A DNA stretch of 36,588 bases from Myxococcaceae bacterium. Lineage in GTDB: Bacteria > Myxococcota > Myxococcia > Myxococcales > Myxococcaceae. Positions 21,885 to 29,948 of this stretch are shown piece by piece. The translations under genes and the position numbers were made by a program. Numbering within the stretch: position 1 is the stretch's first letter; each line of letters begins with the position of its first letter. The notes beneath the pieces were generated by a model. The model was given only the letters and a program-made list of their open reading frames with translations, ran no database searches and had not been told where the DNA came from. Location: positions 1-36,588 of the forward strand of contig JALOQF010000023.1 of the NCBI GenBank assembly GCA_025459425.1, in the 5' to 3' direction.

Positions 21885-22475
21885 ATGGCCCACCAGCTCT
21901 TCACCTTCATGCTCCCCGAAGACGAAGAGACCTTCGTGCGCGTGCTGGCCCGCTCGGTCTTCGAGGTGTACCCGCGCCGCGTGCCGCCGGACTGGCAGAC
22001 GTTTCGGCTGACCCTCGACGCGATGCCGCAGCTCCCCGAGCGCGACGTGTACCTGGTGGCCTCGGACCTGGGGCCCGCGCACGTCGACGCGATCAAGCGG
22101 GGGCCCGACAAGGGCTTCTGGCGCATCGACGAGGTGCGCTCGCCGGTGCTGTTCTGGGAGCGCAGCGCGCGCAACGAAGACGGCGAGGTGCTCTCGGGCC
22201 AGCTGTGGGCCGAGCTCGACATCACCGAGCAGACGGGCCGCAAGCAGGCCGCCCCCGCGGCGTTCCGGGCGCGCGTGCTCGAGCTGTCGAACTGGCTGAC
22301 GAAGACGTTCCGCAAGGGCGACCCCAAGGGCTCGTGGATCGGCCCGGCCGCCGCGCGCGCGGTGAAGGACGAGGGCCTGGTGCTGCGAGAGGACTTCGTG
22401 CGCAACGGCCGCATCGTGGTGCCACAAGGCATGACGCGCCCGAAGGCCCCCATCGGCCGCAAGTTCCGCCGGTAA
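21885..22475 (+). CDS. Protein of unknown function, 196 residues
   Basis: A soluble-looking protein beginning MAHQLFTFMLPEDEETF with a mixed alpha/beta pattern, rich in Arg/Lys toward the C-terminus, without signal peptide, membrane helix or a motif I recognise. Codon usage matches the neighbours and the frame fills the gap cleanly, so it is very probably real. The next gene starts 92 bases downstream. Confidence 0.8.
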   Translation: MAHQLFTFMLPEDEETFVRVLARSVFEVYPRRVPPDWQTFRLTLDAMPQLPERDVYLVASDLGPAHVDAIKRGPDKGFWRIDEVRSPVLFWERSARNEDGEVLSGQLWAELDITEQTGRKQAAPAAFRARVLELSNWLTKTFRKGDPKGSWIGPAAARAVKDEGLVLREDFVRNGRIVVPQGMTRPKAPIGRKFRR

Positions 22476-22567
22476 TCGAGCGGGCCTCCATCGATTTCCC
22501 CACCGAATCGATGACCCAACGGCAATCGTGGGAACGCCGGGCCGTCGTCGGGGGTTAGACTCGCACC

Positions 22568-23470
22568 ATGTCCTGGCTCGATACCCTCGAAGACATTCGC
22601 AAGAAGGACTTCGCCAAGGTGCCCATGAAGGACCGGGACAAGGCCGCGCGCGACGTCATCAACATGGCCAGCTACGGCTGCGCGGTGGTGGCGGTGTCTC
22701 CGATGCCCTTCTCGGACGTGGTGCTGAGCCTGCCCATGCAGTCGGCGATGGTGATGACGGTGGGGCACATCTACGGCCGCAAGGTGACGCAGGCCGACGC
22801 GAAGGACCTGGTGCTCGAGCTCGGCACCGTCGTCGGCGCAGGCATGCTGGCGCGGCAGGGCATCAAGGCGCTGCTGCCGGTGGTGGGCGCCCTGCTCACC
22901 GTGCCCGCGGCCTACGCGATGAACTGGGGCATCGGCCGCGTGGCGATGGAGTACTTCAAGAACCCGGGCCTGCCGAAGGACCAGCTCCAGAAGGTGTTCG
23001 AGACCGCGAAGAAGGAAGGGCGCTCGCTCTTCTCGAAGGAGCGCTTCGACGCCTTCCGCAAGTCGCGCCAGGCGAAGACGCCCGAGCCCGAGGCCGGCGA
23101 CGAGGCCGAGCCGAAGAAGAAGCCAGCCGCGAAGAAGAAGCGCACGGGCGCGGCGAAGCTGCTCCACGACGAGTTCGAGCCGAAGATCGCCGCCCACCCC
23201 GAGGTGCGCGCGGCCTTCGCGGGGCTCATTCACCTCGACCTGTCGGGCTCCGATGGAGGCCTCTTCACGGCCGACCTCACGCGCAGCGAGGGCTTCATCT
23301 CGGAAGGGCTCTCGGGAAAGCCGAAGCTCACCGTGCGCTGCTCCGCGAAGGACTTCGCGGCGCTGGTGAAGGGCCGCAAGAACGCGCAGATGGCGGTGCT
23401 GGCGGGCGACCTCGAGCTCGAGCCGATGAACCTCGATCTCGTCGGCACGCTGGCGCCCCTCTTCGCCTGA
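22568..23470 (+). CDS. DUF697-SCP2 fusion protein
   Basis: A 300-residue protein with two parts. Residues 25-150 resemble DUF697 (YcjF-like): a hydrophobic pair around SPMPFSDVVLSLPMQ and a GHIYGRKVT motif, probably membrane-associated. Residues 160-200 are a Lys/Pro/Glu-rich linker. Residues 200-300 look like an SCP2 sterol-carrier domain, ending DFAALVKGRKNAQMAVLAG and LELEPMNLDLVGTLAPLF, a fold that holds a lipid in a hydrophobic tunnel. Together they suggest a membrane-linked lipid-binding protein; the ligand is unknown. The start at ATG 22568 fits the first conserved residues. Confidence 0.8.
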   Translation: MSWLDTLEDIRKKDFAKVPMKDRDKAARDVINMASYGCAVVAVSPMPFSDVVLSLPMQSAMVMTVGHIYGRKVTQADAKDLVLELGTVVGAGMLARQGIKALLPVVGALLTVPAAYAMNWGIGRVAMEYFKNPGLPKDQLQKVFETAKKEGRSLFSKERFDAFRKSRQAKTPEPEAGDEAEPKKKPAAKKKRTGAAKLLHDEFEPKIAAHPEVRAAFAGLIHLDLSGSDGGLFTADLTRSEGFISEGLSGKPKLTVRCSAKDFAALVKGRKNAQMAVLAGDLELEPMNLDLVGTLAPLFA

Positions 23471-23585
23471 CGCACCCGTTTCGTCGGCGTCGAGACCTCG
23501 TGGGAGCGCCGTGCAGGGATTGCGCGATGCCTGCGTCGTGTCCCGGGGGAGCGCCGTGGCGCGGCGGTTGCTCTCGTGACACGCC

Positions 23586-24062
23586 ATGCCCCAGACCATT
23601 CTCGTGCAGGACTACATGACGTCGTCGCCCCACAGCATCGGCGTGTCGCTGTCGTTGTCGGACGCGGCGAACATGATGAAGGCGTACAAGATTCGTCACC
23701 TGCCGGTGCTCGACGGCCGCGCGCTCGTCGGCATCGTCTCGGACCGCGACGTGCAGATGGTCGAATCGATGGATGGTGTCGACGCGAACGAGGTGCCCAT
23801 CGAAGAGGCGATGTCGCAGGCGCCGTACACGGTGGCACCGAACACTCCGCTCGAGGTGGCCGCGCGGCACATGGCGAAGCACAAGCTGGGCAGCGCCGTC
23901 GTCGTCGACGCGAATCAGAAGGTCATCGGCGTCTTCACGGTGACCGACGGCATGCGCGCACTGGCCGAGCTGCTCGGGAAGATGCCCTCGGCCGACGTCA
24001 TCGACGTTGAGGTGTCCGAGAAGAAGAAGGCCGCTCCGAAGAAGCCGGCCCGCCGGGCGTGA
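23586..24062 (+). CDS. CBS-domain pair protein
   Basis: A 158-residue protein consisting of two CBS motifs (about 7-62 and 75-130) with typical strands IRHLPVLDGRALVGIVSDRD and SAVVVDANQKVIGVFTVTD. CBS pairs bind adenine nucleotides and act as energy or ligand sensors for partners. A Lys/Arg-rich tail (KKKAAPKKPARRA) follows and might bind nucleic acid or membrane. It is cytoplasmic, with no catalytic domain. The leader contains two copies of GGGAGCGCCGTG (23502, 23547). Its partner is unknown. Confidence 0.92.
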   Translation: MPQTILVQDYMTSSPHSIGVSLSLSDAANMMKAYKIRHLPVLDGRALVGIVSDRDVQMVESMDGVDANEVPIEEAMSQAPYTVAPNTPLEVAARHMAKHKLGSAVVVDANQKVIGVFTVTDGMRALAELLGKMPSADVIDVEVSEKKKAAPKKPARRA

Positions 24063-24146
24063 GGACGATGGTGCCGACGGGCCGGTGACGGACGAGCCTC
24101 CCGCCGTCTGGGCCCCAGCATCACAGCGCCGCCGCGAGCGGCCGAT

Positions 24147-24298
24147 GTCTCGACGCGTCTGCGGCGCCAGGTCGTCGCCTTTCGGCGCAACGTGAGCCTC
24201 ACCCCAACCCGCACCGCGTCGTGGCAACTCGCCGGGGTCTCGGCGAGTCTGCGCCGCCATGTCGTCACGCCTCACTTTTCGACGCGACGTCAGCCTCG
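24147..24298 (+). repeat. Diverged direct duplication at the start of the MBL gene
   Basis: Copy A (24147-24200) and copy B (24237-24298) align along their length with a few substitutions and short gaps: GTCTCG-CG-GTCTGCG-CGCCA-GTCGTC, then TTTCG-CGC-ACGT-AGCCTC. The offset is 90 bases. Copy B contains the ATG and first codons of the metallo-beta-lactamase gene; copy A has AGG in place of ATG. A weaker third trace may lie near 24104-24130. The 196-base gap between the CBS and MBL genes otherwise shows nothing. Confidence 0.7.
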
Positions 24299-25782
24299 CG
24301 GTGTTGTCCCGCGCGGCGACGGAGCGCGACCACCACGAAGACCTCGGCTGCTCCATTCTCGGGCCCGCCTCGCGGCCCGTGCGCGACGCGCACCGTTCCC
24401 TCAAGCTCGCCGTCCAGCGGCTGGGCGAGGGCAAGGCCGTCAAACGAGCGAAGGCGCTGGTGCGCTCGATGGAGGCCACCCCGGCTTACGCGCGCCTCGG
24501 CACCGGACGACGGCGCGCTGGCCGGCTCGAGCTGAAACAGTCGGTGCTGTACCCGGACGTGGCGAAGACGCCCCCGCGCGTGCTGCACATTCGTCGGGGC
24601 GAGCTCGGCTTCGACCTCGAGGTCGCTGCCGACGAGTGGCCCGCGGTCGCAGACTGCTGCGCGGCGTTGGCGAAGGGCCTCGGCGTGGCCGAGCGACGAC
24701 TCTTCTCACGCCTCGAGCCGACCCGCACCCTGCTCCAGGAGCTCGGTGACGCGGGGTGGTTCGAGCCGCACGAGGGGGCGCTTCCGGCGCCGAAGAGCGG
24801 CTTCACCTTCGTCGGGCACCACACGACACTGCTGGCCGACGGCGGCTCGACGGTGTTGGTCGACCCGTACTTCCGCCCCCTGGGCGCCGAAGATCGACCC
24901 GGCTACCCGCCGATGCACGCACGCGACCTCGGCTCCATCGACGCGGTGTGCATCACGCACTCGCATGGTGATCACTTTCACCTGGGGTCGCTGCTGACGC
25001 TCCCGAGAGACACGCGCGTCTTCGTCCCGCCTGTGGAGCGCGAGAGCCTGTTCAGCACCGACTGCGTGGCGCGGCTCGAGCAGCTGGGCTTCACCAACGT
25101 CGAGGCGCTCAACTGGTTCGGCAGCCGCAAGGTGGGCGCGCTCTCGGTGCACGCCCTGCCCTTCTACGGAGAGCAGTCGACCGACGGAGCCGGCGTGTAC
25201 GACGGGCTGTTCAACGTGGGGACGAGCTGGGTGGTGCGCGGGCCGACGACGAGCGCCGCGTTCTTCGCGGACTCGGGCCACGACGTACGCGGGTCGATGC
25301 GCGAGGTGTGCGACTTCGCCACGCGCGGCGGGCCGGTCGAGGTGCTGTTCTGCGGCGTGCGCGGCTTTCGGCTGAAGCCCATCTTCTTCGGCTTCACGAC
25401 GCTCGATGCGTACCTGGTGAACGTGCCGCTCGAAGCGCTCACGACGCCGCAGCAGTTGATGGCCGACCCGGCCGAGGCCCTCGAGTACGCGCGGCGGCTG
25501 GGCGCGAAGACGCTCGTCCCGTGCGCCGACGGGGGCGCGCCCTGGTACTGGCGCGAGGGCATGGGGCCGAAGTACCCGGGCTACCCGGGCGAGCCGGTCG
25601 ATGGTGCGTCGTGGCACGAAGAGAACCCTGACGCCGATCCGTTCCCCGAGCGCGTCGAGGCGTTCAGGAAGAAAGGCGACGCCGAGGTGGTGGTGCTGCG
25701 GCCAGGTGAGCGGCTGGTGAAAGGCGCGCGGGCGACGAACGCTGGCTTCGCCTGGCCCTTCGGTGAGAAGGCCCTTCGCTGA
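24259..25782 (+). CDS. Metallo-beta-lactamase-fold hydrolase with extra N-terminal domain
   Basis: A 507-residue protein whose residues 175-490 carry an MBL fold of the UlaG/RomA-like group: HSHGDH at 234-239 is the HxHxDH zinc motif, preceded by a VDPYF strand, and later conserved His/Asp residues are present (FADSGHD, PCADGGAPW). Residues 1-170 form a separate domain, mostly helical, with a segment (about 105-165) reminiscent of a PqqD-like winged helix. The substrate is unknown; relatives act on esters, lipids or phosphodiesters. No signal peptide is seen. The start ATG 24259 lies within the duplicated segment at 24237-24298. Confidence 0.85.
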   Translation: MSSRLTFRRDVSLAVLSRAATERDHHEDLGCSILGPASRPVRDAHRSLKLAVQRLGEGKAVKRAKALVRSMEATPAYARLGTGRRRAGRLELKQSVLYPDVAKTPPRVLHIRRGELGFDLEVAADEWPAVADCCAALAKGLGVAERRLFSRLEPTRTLLQELGDAGWFEPHEGALPAPKSGFTFVGHHTTLLADGGSTVLVDPYFRPLGAEDRPGYPPMHARDLGSIDAVCITHSHGDHFHLGSLLTLPRDTRVFVPPVERESLFSTDCVARLEQLGFTNVEALNWFGSRKVGALSVHALPFYGEQSTDGAGVYDGLFNVGTSWVVRGPTTSAAFFADSGHDVRGSMREVCDFATRGGPVEVLFCGVRGFRLKPIFFGFTTLDAYLVNVPLEALTTPQQLMADPAEALEYARRLGAKTLVPCADGGAPWYWREGMGPKYPGYPGEPVDGASWHEENPDADPFPERVEAFRKKGDAEVVVLRPGERLVKGARATNAGFAWPFGEKALR

Positions 25783-25832
25783 CGGGGGTCGACTCGGTTG
25801 CGCCCAGGGGTCCCCCGGCGGCACCCTGCCGG

Positions 25833-26051
25833 AATGATGAACCGACGCTCATCGGCGAGGTCCCCCGGGGGCTCATTTTCCAGGCCTCACGAGCCGACGG
25901 CACCATCGGCGCAGTCGCCGTTCTGACCGAGCCCGCGACCGAGCAGCGCGCCTTCTCGGGCGGAGGCTGCTCCACCGCCGCCACGGCCCCGCTCGTCGTC
26001 GCGCTGCTCGCCCTGCTCACCCGACCGAGGCGATCACGCTCGAGGCCTTGA
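25833..26051 (+). pseudogene. Orphan MYXO-CTERM-like tail (gene remnant)
   Basis: A frame without any ATG, GTG or TTG start ends at TGA 26049-26051. Its last residues, GGGCSTAATAPLVVALLALL followed by TRPRRSR, have the layout of a MYXO-CTERM sorting tail: Gly-Cys, a hydrophobic stretch, then an Arg cluster. Upstream residues do not read as a complete protein, so this is probably the remnant of a surface-protein gene. It overlaps the 3' end of prfC, on the opposite strand, by 35 bases. The 25783-26016 gap holds nothing else clear. Confidence 0.45.
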
Positions 26052-27642
26052 GCTGCGGGGCGTGCGCCTGGAACGTGTACTCGGGGTGCTTGTCCTGCGC
26101 GTGCTGGAGCGCCCACTCGTCGCGGAAGAGCACCAGCGGCAGCCCGTCGCGATCGGTCACTGTCTGGCGGTTGCCTTCCCAGTCGAAGGCCTTCGCGTCG
26201 AACTTCTCGGCCACCACCCAGCGCGCGATCGAGTACCCGAGCTTGTCGACGATGATGTCGGCGCCGTACTCGTGCTGCATGCGGTACTGGAGCACCTCGA
26301 ACTGCAGCTGGCCCACCACGCCCACGATGGGGTCCTTCATGCCCATCTGCAGCTGCTGGAAGATCTGAATCGTCCCTTCTTCGGCGAGCTGCTCGAGGCC
26401 CTTCTCCATCTGCTTTCGGCGCAGCGGGTCCTTCGTGCGAATGATGGCGAAGTGCTCCGGCGAGAAGCGCGGCACGCACTCGAAGTCGTACTTGCCCTTC
26501 TCGAGCAGCGTGTCTCCGATGCGGAACACGCCCGGGTCGAACAGGCCGATGACGTCGCCGGGCCACGCGTCTTCGATGCTGGTGCGCTCGCTCGCCATGA
26601 ACTGGGTCGGCTTGGCGAGGCGAATCTCTTTCCCCAGGCGCGTGTGGAAGGCGTTCATGCCCTTCACGTAGTGGCCCGACACCACCCGCAGGAACGCGAT
26701 GCGGTCGCGGTGCGCCGGGTCCATGTTCGCCTGGATCTTGAAGACGAAGCCCGAGAACGTCTCCTTCGCGGGCTCGACGAAGCCGTCGCTCGAGGGCCGC
26801 CCGCTGGGCGGTGGCGCCAGCTCGAGGAACGCGTCGAGGAACGGCCGCACGCCGAAGTTCGTCATCGCCGAGCCGAAGAACATCGGCGACAGCTGGCCGC
26901 TCAGCACCTTGTCGAGCGAGAACTCGTCGCCGCCGATGTCGAGCAGCTCGATGTCCTGGTTCAGCGCCTCGAGCTCGGACTCGCTCAAGACCTCCTTGAT
27001 GGCCTCGCTCTCGAGCGGAACGATCTTCTCGTCGACCTCGCTCGCCCCATGCCGCCCCTGCGCCTCGAACACATGCACGTTCCGGGTGCGCCGGTCGTAC
27101 ACGCCGCGGAACTCGGGGCCCGAGCCGATGGGCCAGTTCATCGGGTACGCCCGAATGCCCAGCACCTTCTCGAGCTCGTCCATCAGCTCGAGCGGCGAGC
27201 GGCCGTACCGGTCGAGCTTGTTGGCGAAGGTGAAGATGGGAATGCCCCGCAACCGGCACACCTTGAACAGCTTGATGGTCTGCGGCTCGACGCCCTTGGC
27301 GGCGTCGATGAGCATCACCGCGGCGTCGGCAGCGGCCAGCGTGCGGTACGTGTCTTCCGAGAAGTCCTGGTGGCCGGGCGTGTCGAGCAGGTTCACCGCG
27401 TGGTCGCGGTAGAAGAACTGGAGCACCGACGAGGTGACCGAGATGCCGCGCTCCTTCTCGATCGCCATCCAGTCCGAGGTGGCGTAGCGCTTGGCGCGCC
27501 GGGCCTTCACGCTGCCGGCGAGGTGAATGGCGCCGCCGTAGAGCAGGAGCTTCTCGGTGAGCGTCGTCTTGCCCGCGTCGGGGTGCGAGATGATCGCGAA
27601 GGTGCGGCGGCGGGCGATTTCTTTGTCCTGCTCGGTGCTCAT
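26017..27642 (-). CDS. prfC: Peptide chain release factor 3
   Basis: This 541-residue translational GTPase recycles RF1/RF2 from the ribosome after peptide release. It has the G1 motif SHPDAGKT (19-26), G3 DTPGHQDF, and G4 NKLD, followed by the RF3-specific domains II and III with GVVGQLQFEVLQYR. I start at ATG 27642 (MSTEQDKEIARRRTFAIISH), which matches the family; a longer frame to 27732 is Arg-rich and unlikely. It lies 52 bases downstream of the unknown gene at 27695-28810 on the same strand. Confidence 0.97.
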   Translation of the reverse strand: MSTEQDKEIARRRTFAIISHPDAGKTTLTEKLLLYGGAIHLAGSVKARRAKRYATSDWMAIEKERGISVTSSVLQFFYRDHAVNLLDTPGHQDFSEDTYRTLAAADAAVMLIDAAKGVEPQTIKLFKVCRLRGIPIFTFANKLDRYGRSPLELMDELEKVLGIRAYPMNWPIGSGPEFRGVYDRRTRNVHVFEAQGRHGASEVDEKIVPLESEAIKEVLSESELEALNQDIELLDIGGDEFSLDKVLSGQLSPMFFGSAMTNFGVRPFLDAFLELAPPPSGRPSSDGFVEPAKETFSGFVFKIQANMDPAHRDRIAFLRVVSGHYVKGMNAFHTRLGKEIRLAKPTQFMASERTSIEDAWPGDVIGLFDPGVFRIGDTLLEKGKYDFECVPRFSPEHFAIIRTKDPLRRKQMEKGLEQLAEEGTIQIFQQLQMGMKDPIVGVVGQLQFEVLQYRMQHEYGADIIVDKLGYSIARWVVAEKFDAKAFDWEGNRQTVTDRDGLPLVLFRDEWALQHAQDKHPEYTFQAHAPQLKASSVIASVG

Positions 27643-27694
27643 GACGAAGGGGCCTGTACCACGAGAGAGGCGCCCGTCGACGGCCACGGGCCGG

Positions 27695-28810
27695 TCAGTC
27701 TGACGGTGGCGGCGTGTCGGGGTACACGCCAACCCACTCGGCGGCGAGCGAGTCGTCGAGGAAGCGGAGCCAGCTGCACCGCGGCACCTCGAGCCCCTGG
27801 AGCGTCTCTCGCACGCGCGCGACGGCGCTGGTGAGATCCGCCACCACCAGCACGATGTACGAGCACCGCGTGCCCGTGCCCGAGGTGATGCTGCGCCCCG
27901 CCGCCGAGAGCGCCGCGTCGAGCGCCTCTTCGAGCTGCATGCGTCGCCGGGCGCCCTCGTCGGGCGGGAGCTCGAGCTGCACGTAGAGAAAGGACTCTCC
28001 GAAGCGCGAGAAGCGCTCGGACGAGAAGGGCGCGCCCGACACCGCCACCTGCAGGAGCTCGAGGTCTGGCGTCACCGCCGTGATGAGGTCGCGAAACCGC
28101 CCCTCGCGCGGAACCTGGGGGTCGAACGACACCACCGACCACGACGCCTCGACCTCGCGCTGCTGGAGCGGCCTGGCTGGCCGGGCCTCGTGGAGCACCC
28201 GGCGCTGCTGCGCGAAGGCCGCCTCGAAGTCGGCGACGCGAGTGCCCGTGCCGAAGAGCTTCGCGCGCACCGACGGGCGAGCCACCTCGACGCCGCCGAT
28301 CCAGTCCATCACGGCGCGCTCGCCGACGAGGCACTTCATGAGCCACACGGCGGCCTCTGGGTCGCTCGCGCCGCGCCAGCGCACGTGCATGAAGCCGAGC
28401 TGGGGCGGACCGAACTCGACCGTCCACCCGGACGCGTCGACGCCGAAGCGCCCGGCCAGGGTGGCCAGCGCGGCGTCGACCGGCTCGGCCTCACGCCCTG
28501 GCGCGACGTCGAGGCCCAGGTCCACCGGCGCCCTCGACACGATGCGCGAGACGAGCGGCTCGAGGTGCCGGTCTTCTTCCGCCGTCACCACGCAACACCA
28601 GCGGCCGCCCTCGCCCCGACGGAGCTCCCACCGCAACGACGGGTGAATGGCCGTGAGGTGCCTGGTGATGAAGCCCGCCGCGTCGAACGTGCGGTCGCCC
28701 AGCCGGTCACGAATGGTGGCGAGCGCCGCCCACCAGCCATCGACGAGCCCGTCGACCCGCGCGCGCTCGGCCGCCTCGCTCGGATCCGGAAACACCCACC
28801 GGAGCGTCAT
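27695..28810 (-). CDS. Protein of unknown function, 371 residues
   Basis: It begins MTLRWVFPDPSEAAERARVD and ends WVGVYPDTPPPSD. The first part (FITRHLTAIHPSLRWEL, then RHLEPLVSRIVSRAP) and the last part (a ferredoxin-like pattern, SYIVLVVADLTSAVARVRET) recall an uncharacterised bacterial family whose name I cannot give with confidence. No signal or membrane segment is present, so it is probably cytoplasmic. I chose ATG 28810; a much longer open frame upstream runs over the divergent lipoprotein gene and is a shadow. prfC follows by 52 bases. Confidence 0.75.
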   Translation of the reverse strand: MTLRWVFPDPSEAAERARVDGLVDGWWAALATIRDRLGDRTFDAAGFITRHLTAIHPSLRWELRRGEGGRWCCVVTAEEDRHLEPLVSRIVSRAPVDLGLDVAPGREAEPVDAALATLAGRFGVDASGWTVEFGPPQLGFMHVRWRGASDPEAAVWLMKCLVGERAVMDWIGGVEVARPSVRAKLFGTGTRVADFEAAFAQQRRVLHEARPARPLQQREVEASWSVVSFDPQVPREGRFRDLITAVTPDLELLQVAVSGAPFSSERFSRFGESFLYVQLELPPDEGARRRMQLEEALDAALSAAGRSITSGTGTRCSYIVLVVADLTSAVARVRETLQGLEVPRCSWLRFLDDSLAAEWVGVYPDTPPPSD

Positions 28811-28900
28811 GCGTGCACCAGACCACGAGCGCTGGGCGCTGGCACGTGGCTCGTCGTCCACGGTGGGCGAGAACCACCGGCGCCACGCACACTTGGCGGC

Positions 28901-28916
28901 TGGCACGACGCTCGCT
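28901..28916 (+). promoter_or_regulatory. Sigma-54-type promoter ahead of the TPR lipoprotein
   Basis: TGGCACG-ACGC-TCGCT has GG (28902-28903) and GC (28914-28915) exactly ten bases apart, as sigma-54 requires, and differs from the TGGCACG-N4-TTGCT consensus at one position. Transcription would begin near 28927, about 38 bases before ATG 28965. It lies in the 154-base gap between divergent genes. Confidence 0.6.
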
Positions 28917-28964
28917 CTGGCCTGTGGACGGGAAGCCCCTCCCTCCCAGAAGGAACCACACGCC

Positions 28965-29906
28965 ATGAAGAAGCAGCTCGTCTCAGCCATCGCCGCCGCC
29001 CTCGCCTTCACCGCCTGCGAAGACCCGCCGAAGAAGGCCGTCGTCCTCACGCCCATGCCGCCCACCGTCGTGGCGAAGGCGCCGCCCGTCATTCCCGACC
29101 TCAAGCCCGACTCGGGCGTTCCGCTCGTGAAGACCGAGCCCGCCGTCGTCGTCGACGCGCTCGCGCTGGCGCACGACACCACGACGGTCGACCACCTCGC
29201 TCGCGCCCGGCAGCTCGCCGACGAGCGGGACTTCAGCGGCGCGCTCACCGAGGCCCGGCGCTCGCTGTTCTCGAGCCCCGGCGACGTCGAGACGCTCGAG
29301 CTCATCGCGAAGCTCGGCCGGCAGGCGGGCCAGCCTGCGCTCTCGGCCGACGCGTGGGGCCGCATCGCCACGCAGCGCGCCACCGACGCCGTGCCGCCCA
29401 TCAAGCAGGCCCGCGCGTTCCTCCAGGCGAAGGACTTCGCGGGTGCCATCACCGCCGGCAAGGAGGCCGCGCGCCGCGACCCCGGCAACCCCGAGGCCTT
29501 CCAGGTGACGGGCCTCGCGCAGCTGTCGAGCGGTGACCTCTCGGGCGCCATCGCCAGCTTCAAGACCGTCATCGGCCTGCAGCCCGACCACGGCTACGCG
29601 ATGAACAACCTCGGCCTCGCGTACCTGCGCGCCAACCGCAACGACGAGGCGGTCGAGATCCTCGAAGAGGCCGCCGAGCACCTGCCCACCGTGGCGTACG
29701 TGCACAACAACCTCGGCGTCGCCTACGAGCGCGTGGGCCGCGGTGAGGACGCGAAGGTGGCCTACCAGGACGCGATGGACCTCTCGCCGAAGTACGTGAA
29801 GGCACGCCTCAACGCAGCGCGGGTGGCGAAGGGCACCGTCGAGCTCGACGGCGCGCCCGAGAGCGACACCCTGAGTGACGTGCCGCACCCCATGCCCGAG
29901 CCGTGA
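28965..29906 (+). CDS. TPR-repeat lipoprotein
   Basis: This 313-residue protein has a signal peptide ending in a lipobox (AFTAC, Cys18), a Pro/Val-rich spacer to about residue 65, then about six TPR helical pairs (for example GYAMNNLGLAYLRANRNDEA and AYVHNNLGVAYERVGRGEDA). TPRs scaffold protein complexes; the lipid anchor puts it at the membrane facing the periplasm. Glu follows the lipidated Cys, so inner or outer membrane cannot be told. AGAAGGA upstream of ATG 28965 is a good ribosome-binding site, and a sigma-54-type promoter precedes it. The lamin-tail gene follows by 42 bases, probably in the same operon. Confidence 0.92.
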   Translation: MKKQLVSAIAAALAFTACEDPPKKAVVLTPMPPTVVAKAPPVIPDLKPDSGVPLVKTEPAVVVDALALAHDTTTVDHLARARQLADERDFSGALTEARRSLFSSPGDVETLELIAKLGRQAGQPALSADAWGRIATQRATDAVPPIKQARAFLQAKDFAGAITAGKEAARRDPGNPEAFQVTGLAQLSSGDLSGAIASFKTVIGLQPDHGYAMNNLGLAYLRANRNDEAVEILEEAAEHLPTVAYVHNNLGVAYERVGRGEDAKVAYQDAMDLSPKYVKARLNAARVAKGTVELDGAPESDTLSDVPHPMPEP

Positions 29907-29948
29907 GGTCTTCCCGCTCGTGGCGGGGGCGCGCTATGGGCCCCCGCC

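Noticed and set aside
22490..22512. Inverted repeat ATCGATT/AATCGAT with nine-base loop between two plus-strand genes.
   Set aside because: Short arms, no T tract and no conserved context; could be chance.
23502..23558. Direct repeat GGGAGCGCCGTG in the CBS gene leader.
   Set aside because: Only two 12-base copies in GC-rich DNA; too little to call an operator.
25855..25880. CCCCCGGGGG followed by ATTTTC as a terminator of the MBL gene.
   Set aside because: The palindrome has no proper loop, flanking pairing breaks early and the T tract is short.
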